Source: Oidiodendron maius Zn
Taxonomy: Eukaryota > Ascomycota > Leotiomycetes > Myxotrichaceae
NCBI GenBank assembly: GCA_000827325.1
Contig: KN832888.1
Span: forward strand, 905,094 to 955,114
DNA: 50,021 nucleotides
Direction: 5' to 3'
This document shows, one piece after another, positions 43,207 through 50,021 of the stretch (position 1 is the first letter of the stretch; every line of letters begins with the position of its first letter). Made by a program: the position numbers and the translations under genes. A model generated the notes under the pieces. That model saw only the letters and a program-made list of their open reading frames with translations, did no database searches and was not told where the DNA came from.

Positions 43207-44515
43207 ATGGACCGCGAAGCTTCACCACTACTGGTACTGCCTTGGGCCACGCCTTCTGAAACGAGCCCCTCGAAACCAATTCCCGAATTGTCTGCCACCA
43301 CTCTCACTCCTGCCGAGGAGATCCGGGTCGATACGCTTGAGAAGACGATAGAGAATGTCCTGCCCACCACGGAAGAAGCCCTCGACGCTGAAGATGACGT
43401 CGAGAGTATTGACGAAAACGACAAGCTGATTATAGAAAACGGTGTTAGAGATGAAGAGGCCCTCGAGGAGCATGGATTTGACCCAATCTGGACCTCTTGG
43501 GGGGGCTACCCAGGCAAGATCCCGGATGAGATTTCAGAGTACCTAGATGAGCGTGGGAAAAGTATTTAATCCTAGCCGACAGGAGAACGTAGGCTAACCT
43601 CACGGATAGGGAGATACGAAATCGTCGGGTCTAATCGGAGTATATTCTGGCTGAACGGGTACATGGATATTGTGGAAGCTATCGACGATCCCGCCTGCGC
43701 CATTGAGGATGAGGTCATCTGTATCCCCTAGGGGGCGGATGCAGTAGGGTTTCTGTTAGGCCATCGCTACTGGCTGAAAGATAAGATCCCAAGATCCATC
43801 CTGAAGAGACTAGACGGGCAGTACTTTCCGCCTTCCTACAACGCTTACGGTTGCTCCTGTCTTCCAAGTCCCTAGTGGGTTAGAAGTGGGTCAGGCTGCC
43901 ACCCAGCGTCGAATTGCGGATATGTATCCACTAAGCCAATGTCGACAGTTCCCCGAGGCAGTGCCATGCTTACGCGTCAAGCACTCTAAGGCGAAGGAGA
44001 AGACCGTCACCGCTATGATAATTGGGTTACGTGGAGTTGTAGACACTGATACAGACAACGTATGGTTCCGAGGACTTGACCTAACTGCATTAGGTTACAG
44101 TTTAACATTCTTTCTACCAGTCATTAAGACGAGCAACTTCGATAACGAGTTCGGTCCTGGCATATACGCGTCCAGCAACATTGACTACGCCGCCGACTAT
44201 GCCATGCCCAACGGGGCAATAATGGTATTCAAGAATCCAGACCTACGAGAGCTAACTGTGTGGAAGCTTGAGCCCTCAGAGTGGAATACCCTTACGGCGA
44301 CGTGGCTAAACATCCCTCTCAGCAACCTGAGTATGCCGGAGCAGCACAGCAAGGCGGATGTTATTATCGGCTCGATAACCAAGGACAGGAGCGAAGCTAG
44401 GAAGAGAAAGGCCTTTCCTAAGCCAGGGGAAATTACACAGATGGCCTGCGTTAGTTATGAGGGTTGCAAGCGACTGGCTGCATCGTTAGCTGCGATCGTC
44501 TACATCACACCGTAG
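43207..44515 (+). pseudogene. Relic of a fungal DUF3990-like (ADP-ribosyltransferase fold) protein
   Basis: The first exon frame 43207-43552 ends PDEISEYLDE. Removing a 57-base intron (43553-43609, with GGCTAACC branch) continues as YEIVGSNRSIFWLNG. The frame then meets a TAG at 43729-43731 directly before GADAVGFLLGHRYWLKDK, and shifts phase near 43850 before FQVPSGLEVGQAATQRR. The 3' frame (to 44515) carries DNVWFRGLDL, FGPGIYASSNIDYAADYA and ADVIIGSITKD, which resemble DUF3990 domains of the ADP-ribosyltransferase superfamily. One stop and one frameshift make it a probable pseudogene. Either could be a sequencing error, and the TAG fits a C-to-T change from CAG. Confidence 0.6.
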
Positions 44516-45221
44516 GTGTTATTGCAAGTCGCTGTATACTTAGAATCCATAGATTTCTACCGTGTTTCTCTGTTAAATACCCGAATATGGCCAATTCCCC
44601 TTGTATTTTCATAATTGCCATGACGCCCTTTGTTGCAGGGATACAAGTAAGGGTGATATAGACAACGGATTGAACTAGTGTAACCTTCGTTTCATGCACT
44701 GGAGATCCGTAGAGCCTTCCTCCCTAGGCTCTTATCGCCAGAATCCAATCCTGATGCCTAATCAGTGTTTCCCCAACTCTTCAAACATTACAACATTCTT
44801 TGGCCATATCCTATAAGAAGTATGGCTGGTTACTACTCCTATTGCATAGATCACGCAGGCACAGAAGAATCCACGAATTAGGATTTTCTCTGGTCTACAC
44901 ATTTGATCCTTGGTTACGGTAGGACAGTTTTAATATTCACATAAGTAGGAGAAATTGTATAGTCCACAAGTGCTTTAATTCTTGAAGTATCTGCGCGAAC
45001 TTAGGTAACCATTAATTTAGAAATAAATCAGCGTCTCCATCGAAAATAAGTGATTATGGAGCTTATGTAAATCTATATTGTGCTAAAAGTCCATCTGCCT
45101 CGCCAACAGATAATGCAGATGCTGTCTTGTAGATGCTACCTGGTAAAAAGCTAAAGCTGGGCATTTGATCGTCTTTAGGAATGTACTACGATAGTTGGGA
45201 AGTACCTAAGGTCATAATTCC
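44516..45221. other. AT-rich intergenic region
   Basis: About 700 bases with no frame or repeat that I can name. It separates two pseudogenes. Confidence 0.4.
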
Positions 45222-48200
45222 ATGTCGTAACTAAGTCAGATGTAAGGAATCTTCAAGTTGGACCGCTAAGACAGGCATCATATATGGCGGAACTGGGAGA
45301 TCTCCGAGCAACTGCTGCAGGAAGGCTTCAATGTCAGTGACAGTATGCTGCGGCGCGAACACGACATGGGCAGCCAGGAAATCTGGATCGCCTTCACGGA
45401 GTGTGACCACAGCTTCCCTCGAGGAGCCACGTGCTGCTGAGAGGATATTGCTCCCAATGTCAGCAAGCTCGATGCGGGGGCGTCGAATCTTAACCTGCAC
45501 ATCGCCTGCCATACGCCTATGGAAAACCATTGCCCCATCATCTTGAATGTGTCCAATATTGCCCGTGCGATACATTCGCGTCCAGTCGTTGGCGATGTAC
45601 TCAGGCGTTGCGTACGGGCTTGGAACGAAGTATTGATCAGTTAGTTCTTTGTTGTTCAAGTAGCCTAGAGATACACCGGCGCCCCCAGTAACGATCTTTT
45701 CGGGCATTCCAGAAGGTACAAGCTTGAGATGCCCGTCTAGTGTTACATAGTTAGGGAGCGAATATTCACAGGGAGTACGATCTCCTGGAATCGCATCACG
45801 GTAAGCAATCTCCATTTTGGTAGATGAAATTGAAATTTCCCTTGGGCCATAAGAGTTAAAAAAACGCAACTGTGGGAGACTAAAAGTCGAAAATTCCTTC
45901 ATAACAGAGCTGGTCAGGGGCTCGCCACCACCGAGGTGAAGCGCCAGTCAGAAGCTTGCCGGAGGTTGTCGTAGCCATAATGTATCCATAGTGAGTACTC
46001 CGAAGGCGTTGCCTTAGTGTATGTAATGTTGTGCAGTTGAATGATCTTGGTAATCTCGAACGGATCTCCACGTTTGCTCCATGGAACGACATAAACCATT
46101 CTGCCGTTGACTAGACCTCTGTATATCTGGTCCGAGGAGTGATTGAACGTGAAGGCACTCTGCTGTAGCACTCCTTCTACTCCCAGCTTCCACATCTTAT
46201 TATAGCCTTCGATCTCATTGCGGAGGCCTGAGTGTGTCCCGATGATGCCTTTGGGCTGCCTGTCGAGCCATTTGTGTACAAGGTGGCCGCGAGAGAGTCC
46301 TTAAGTGCAGAGTTGGCAACGGGAGCTGAGGGTCTTAACTCCACACGCGACACGTCGATAATGGAAGCATCAGGCATATTTAACTGCTTTGCGTCGCTAA
46401 ATGTGGTGCCATCGGCGAGAGCGGCTCTCGCGACGGCCGCCAAGCGTGGTAAGAGGTTATGGAGGTTCAACGGTACAGTACATAAACGCCTCCCGACGCG
46501 CATGATGGCGAGCATGGAACAAACCTAGTCGGACGTCGCTTGTTGAAAGACGAGCACACGGGATCCTGTACTAACTCCAGCATCCTGCAACGCCTGACAG
46601 ATAGCCTAAATTCGACTGGTCATGTTGGCGTACGTGAGAATTCTCCTGAGGCCATCTATAAGGGGCAACTTTATTAGGGTTCTCTTCATCAACCTGATCG
46701 ATTGGATGTGGAGAGCGCTAGGCCAGTCAGATGTCCAATTTGGTCCTGGCATGATCGTCGGCTGGGGTATCTTGCAAGTGGGTGGACGTTTAAGTTGGGA
46801 ACTTACCTCGTCCTAGTCCGAGAGTGTGTATAAGCTGCTTCTTACTAAAGAGAGGAATATCCTTTAACGGGAGAGATACATCACTGCAGAGCATGTCGAG
46901 CACATGGAGGTACGTCTTTAGTAACAAATTCGTCGCAGCCAGGCCGTAGAAGCTCTTCTGCACTCGGAATAACACCAGGGCTTCCTCCGTGCTCTCCATC
47001 ACGTCTAATGTGATATAGTACGCCGTCCGTCTGGGATGCATCTCCTCTAGCTCGAATTGGCAATTACCCCAAAGATGTTTGTTCTGAGTTCCTGCACGGT
47101 AATTGAAGAATGCTTGGAAGAACGGACTGTATGCGGAGGAGCGGGGTATATTCAGTTCTTCAAGGAGCACATCGAATGGGAGGCGCGAATTCCCAAGTGC
47201 GGTGTAGGCAGTGTCCCGAACCTCTACAATAGCATCCGTAAAACGTTGACATGGCTGGCGGCGGAAACGCAGTATAAGAAGGTTAAGAAGGAAGCCAATA
47301 GTGTGTGCCACATCGCAGTCGTTGAGGTTAGCATCAGCAGTGCCGATTGTCAAGTCTTGGACATCCATGGAAAGGAAAAGAATAGATTTGAAAGCGGCAA
47401 GGTTGAAATGGAATGCAGTCGATCTCTGTGCCTTAGACACTGACCGGGCTCGAGCTGGTATTTCACTTGATGGGTGTCAAACTCCTGCATCGGCATACGA
47501 GAGCTGATTCGAGCCATGGGTAATAGAGGCAAGACTGGTGGTTATCTGGGAGTACTCCGCGCCAGAAGTTGAGCTCGTCGGCCGTATCTCCATTCTCCAA
47601 AGCTTTCGGGGAAAGCGGGCTTGTTGGGGTCGTATACACAGATGTAGAACTTGACTCTACATTCTGAGGCTCAGGTTTGAGCTTTTTGCTGCAGGCTTGG
47701 TAAGCTCGTCCCTAATCTTAGGAGGAAGGTTTTCTGGCACCTTTCCAAGCACTTATTTACAAATATTGGCAAGAGGTGCTCTTCCGAGCAGTTTGAGAAC
47801 TGGCATATCGACCTTCAGCTCTTTTAAGAACCAAGACCGCACCTGGACAGCAACTAATGAATCGATTCCGAGTTTGATGAGTGGAGCATTGCGGTCAATT
47901 ACTTGGTCAGATAACTGCAGCATTGCTCGCAGTTTTGCTTAGAAACATTCTGTATTAGAGTTAGCATTTATATTCATCAATTTGCTCCGGCGATTTAGCT
48001 TACCAGTTAGGACCTCGAAAGCTTCCTCCAAAGTCGTTACATTCGATACTTGTTCCATGACAGGGAGTGTTGTCTTCTTGTCGAGTTCTTCGTATCAATG
48101 ACTTTGGCCTTAACAATATAGTGTGAGAAGGAGAAGCGTGGGTTGTCAAACTAGGGTTTTAATATTTTCGTCGTCCGCAACCGTATGGATACCTGTAGTA

Positions 48201-48707
48201 ATGACTGGGTTGGCCCCAAGGTGTGGATATCTGGCACGAATGGTTTCTTCAAACATCTGGTGGAATCCAGACTCGGAGACTGCCATGTACCCATACTTCC
48301 TCAACTGTTCCACGATGCCTTGACCTATTTGCTCAACATATCCAACCCAAACAGCTTGTCCAATATCAAAAGAAGAAATGGCTAAACCTTGTTGACATCT
48401 GTCTAGCAAGGCTGGTCATATAACCACATCCTGCGCCGTAGTTGGCTTGATCTGAACTCCCGATAGCACACGCTCCCGATGAGAAAAAGATAAAGAAGTC
48501 AAGCTTATCATCGTGGAATAGTTGATCAAGATTATATGAACCATCTATCTTGGGCCCCAGGACTTCCTGCATCGCGTCCAACGACATTCTTGAAAAGAGT
48601 GCGTCGTGGAGGACGGTAGCTCCATTGGCGACGCCTGCGATCGGGTGACAGGTTGCCCGGATGTCATTCACGACCCTATTCAGGCTGTGTTTGTCTGTGA
48701 CGTCCCT
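45222..48707 (-). pseudogene. PKS-NRPS hybrid synthase relic (KR, ACP, C, A fragments)
   Basis: Reading down the minus strand the fragments keep the normal domain order. KR, about 48707-48146: DVTDKHSL, FFIFFSSGACAIG, ANYGAG. ACP, about 47942-47750: [16 protein letters not shown] with the phosphopantetheine Ser. C domain end, about 47440-46790: DCDVAHTIGFLLNLL, SPFFQAFFNYR. A domain, about 46515-45231: [33 protein letters not shown]. The A-domain core is altered (NGSTG for SGSTG; GPRE for GPTE) and the frame ends at TAG 45225-45227 before the NGK lysine region. There are at least two frameshifts (near 46210 and 45910) and several stops. The KS, AT and DH parts and the terminal thiolation/release domain are absent. 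It is a dead remnant of a secondary-metabolite synthase. Confidence 0.8.
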
Positions 48708-48950
48708 ATATTTTCAGCAATATTAGCTAGGTATTCCTGTCCCTAATGTCACTAGGAAGAATTTATTTACCGTCTACCACTACTGTTTACCGCATGAACT
48801 GCCTCTCTTGTTAGGGCCGCAGCGGAGACGTGTCGGGGGTGCCGAGCCGGTCGACTCGTCGTGTAAAAGGGATCTTGAACGTCATTTCACTACGCGGGTT
48901 TATAAATACGTAAACGAACTGAACGAACGATCAACCAATCCTACACAACA
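48708..48950. other. Boundary segment between the PKS-NRPS relic and the right-edge element
   Basis: Too short for a gene. Positions 48890-48950 contain GGGTTTATAAATACG followed by an A/C-rich leader and then an ATG at 48951, which looks like the promoter of the element at the right edge. Confidence 0.35.
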
Positions 48951-50021
48951 TGTTGTCCCGCACTTCTAACGCAACCATGGCAAGCAGCAACCCCGCAGGC
49001 ACTTGCACCCCTATAAAGAGAACCATCACCCCGTCAAGGGAGCAATCATCTGCAAATCGCTGCAGGCTTGCCCCTACGTCCATATCGAACCCCTATACTA
49101 CAGTTGAGACTAGAGAGGCGAACAAGACGGAGAGGAGACTGAATGTCCTCTCTAGTCTTAGTCTTAGAGGTATATCGATTAACCTACTTAAGGGCAAGAT
49201 CCTATAAGCTCTTAAAGGCATATTCCCTTTAACAACTAATATCGCTATAGGTAATTATAATGTATTCCTCTCTTTTAGAGTATACCAGATACCTGATAAA
49301 CCTTAGCCCTTAACTGTAGGCAGGGTCCCGATCACAATCGGTATAAACGTAACCGGGTAGGGGCCTTTGTTCCCGATATACAATATTGGTATACCCGGGA
49401 TTACGATATACAATAAGTTAGACGCCAGGAAGGCCTAGCTTACTAAGACTAAGTTTCGGCACCTAATACAGACTATAGTCAAGTAGTTTCACAAGAACTA
49501 CTCTAACATCTATATAGTCAAGATTATACTATCTAGTAATAGTAGTATATTTATTATTATCAGGAACAAGGTAGATATTAGTATAGCTATATAAACTATA
49601 CTACTAGGGAAGATTATATAGTGTCTTGTAGTATATATAAACAACTAGGAGTTGTACTGCCTAAAGTAGACGGACTGCCAGGTATAATAGGTTATTAATC
49701 TGTAGCCTATAACAGGAATTGTTGATATAATAGTATACAATATAGTCTAGCCTAGTATAATAATTAATAGTATAGCAATAAAAGATTATAGGTACCCTAT
49801 AATATATACTACTATATTAGGTATCTTTATCCAAAACGTTACTAGAGACTAGTTTATAACAGTAGTATCCTATAGTATTAGTGTGACAGCCCAGCTACTA
49901 TAAGCTTCATAAGGGAGGCAGTGGCTGGCAATAATGCTGTATTGACGAAGATACTAAAGTGAGGAGCAACTAGCTAGGTGCGTAGAGGTTTAATATAAGT
50001 GTACAAACAGACCTAGCCATG
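48951..50021 (+). mobile_element. RIP-like mutated open frame, probably a mobile element (continues past the window)
   Basis: The frame starting near 48951 is open to a TAA at 49205. The same frame then continues with coding-like text to about 49910, interrupted by 16 stops in total (counting 49205), all TAA or TAG, the products expected when CAA/CAG become TAA/TAG. The first TGA comes only near 49940. Sequence becomes strongly AT-rich with very many TA dinucleotides. I do not recognise the protein; a transposon open frame is the natural guess because such mutation targets repeats. No terminal repeats are seen because the right end lies outside the window. Confidence 0.5.

Noticed and set aside
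36000-48707. A living secondary-metabolite cluster
   Set aside because: The only synthase is a multiply broken PKS-NRPS relic; the reductases alone do not make a cluster.
48901-49207. 85-codon ORF as a stand-alone gene
   Set aside because: The same frame continues as coding-like text beyond its stop with many TAR stops, so it is the 5' part of a mutated longer frame.
1-50021. tRNA and rRNA genes
   Set aside because: I looked for T-loop (GGTTCRANYCC) contexts and rRNA-like blocks while reading and found none convincing; a tRNAscan-SE run would settle it.

Overview
The window is nuclear DNA of a filamentous ascomycete (Pezizomycotina). Most genes carry short spliceosomal introns of about 45-80 bases with GT...CTAAC/CTAAT...YAG signals. 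Gene families include Zn2Cys6 regulators, a HET-domain protein, PRISE-like and other short-chain dehydrogenases, and a PKS-NRPS relic. There are no operons, CRISPR arrays or bacterial signals, and I found no tRNA or rRNA. I cannot name the species from the sequence.

Left part (1 to about 21.5 kb), gene-rich core: the 3' end of a tail-anchored protein; a 670-residue Zn2Cys6 regulator with an unusually long upstream region; an OXNAD1-like reductase; a Dcr2-type phosphoesterase; a TRM61-like tRNA methyltransferase with a possible mitochondrial presequence; a Yju3-like monoglyceride lipase; a conserved, probably mitochondrial protein; a dienelactone hydrolase; and a DHA1-type MFS transporter divergent from a second Zn2Cys6 regulator. 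These are intact after splicing, except that the second regulator has a problem in one exon junction.

Middle and right part (21.5 to 50 kb), accessory compartment: AT-rich spacers, mobile-element debris and broken genes lie between a few intact ones. Intact: a GNAT acetyltransferase, a 664-residue HET protein lying between inverted repeat fragments, a classical SDR, an unrecognised membrane protein, a PRISE-like reductase divergent from an extended SDR, and a protein with a trypsin-like fold signature whose nucleophile position is Cys. Broken: a HET-domain relic, a fungal NO VEIN/DUF3883-like relic, a DUF3990-like (ADP-ribosyltransferase fold) relic, a PKS-NRPS relic, and an AT-rich open frame at the right edge in which nearly every stop is TAA or TAG, as expected from repeat-induced point mutation (RIP).

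Two copies of one terminal-inverted-repeat element family (about 332 bp and 620 bp) sit beside the HET gene and beside the NO VEIN-like relic; this appears to be the least described element here. How the genes work together: the two SDR-type genes at 36-39 kb and the MFS/regulator pair at 17-21 kb share divergent promoters and may be co-regulated. I see no complete biosynthetic cluster. The right half reads as a turnover zone for allorecognition-type and secondary-metabolism genes.
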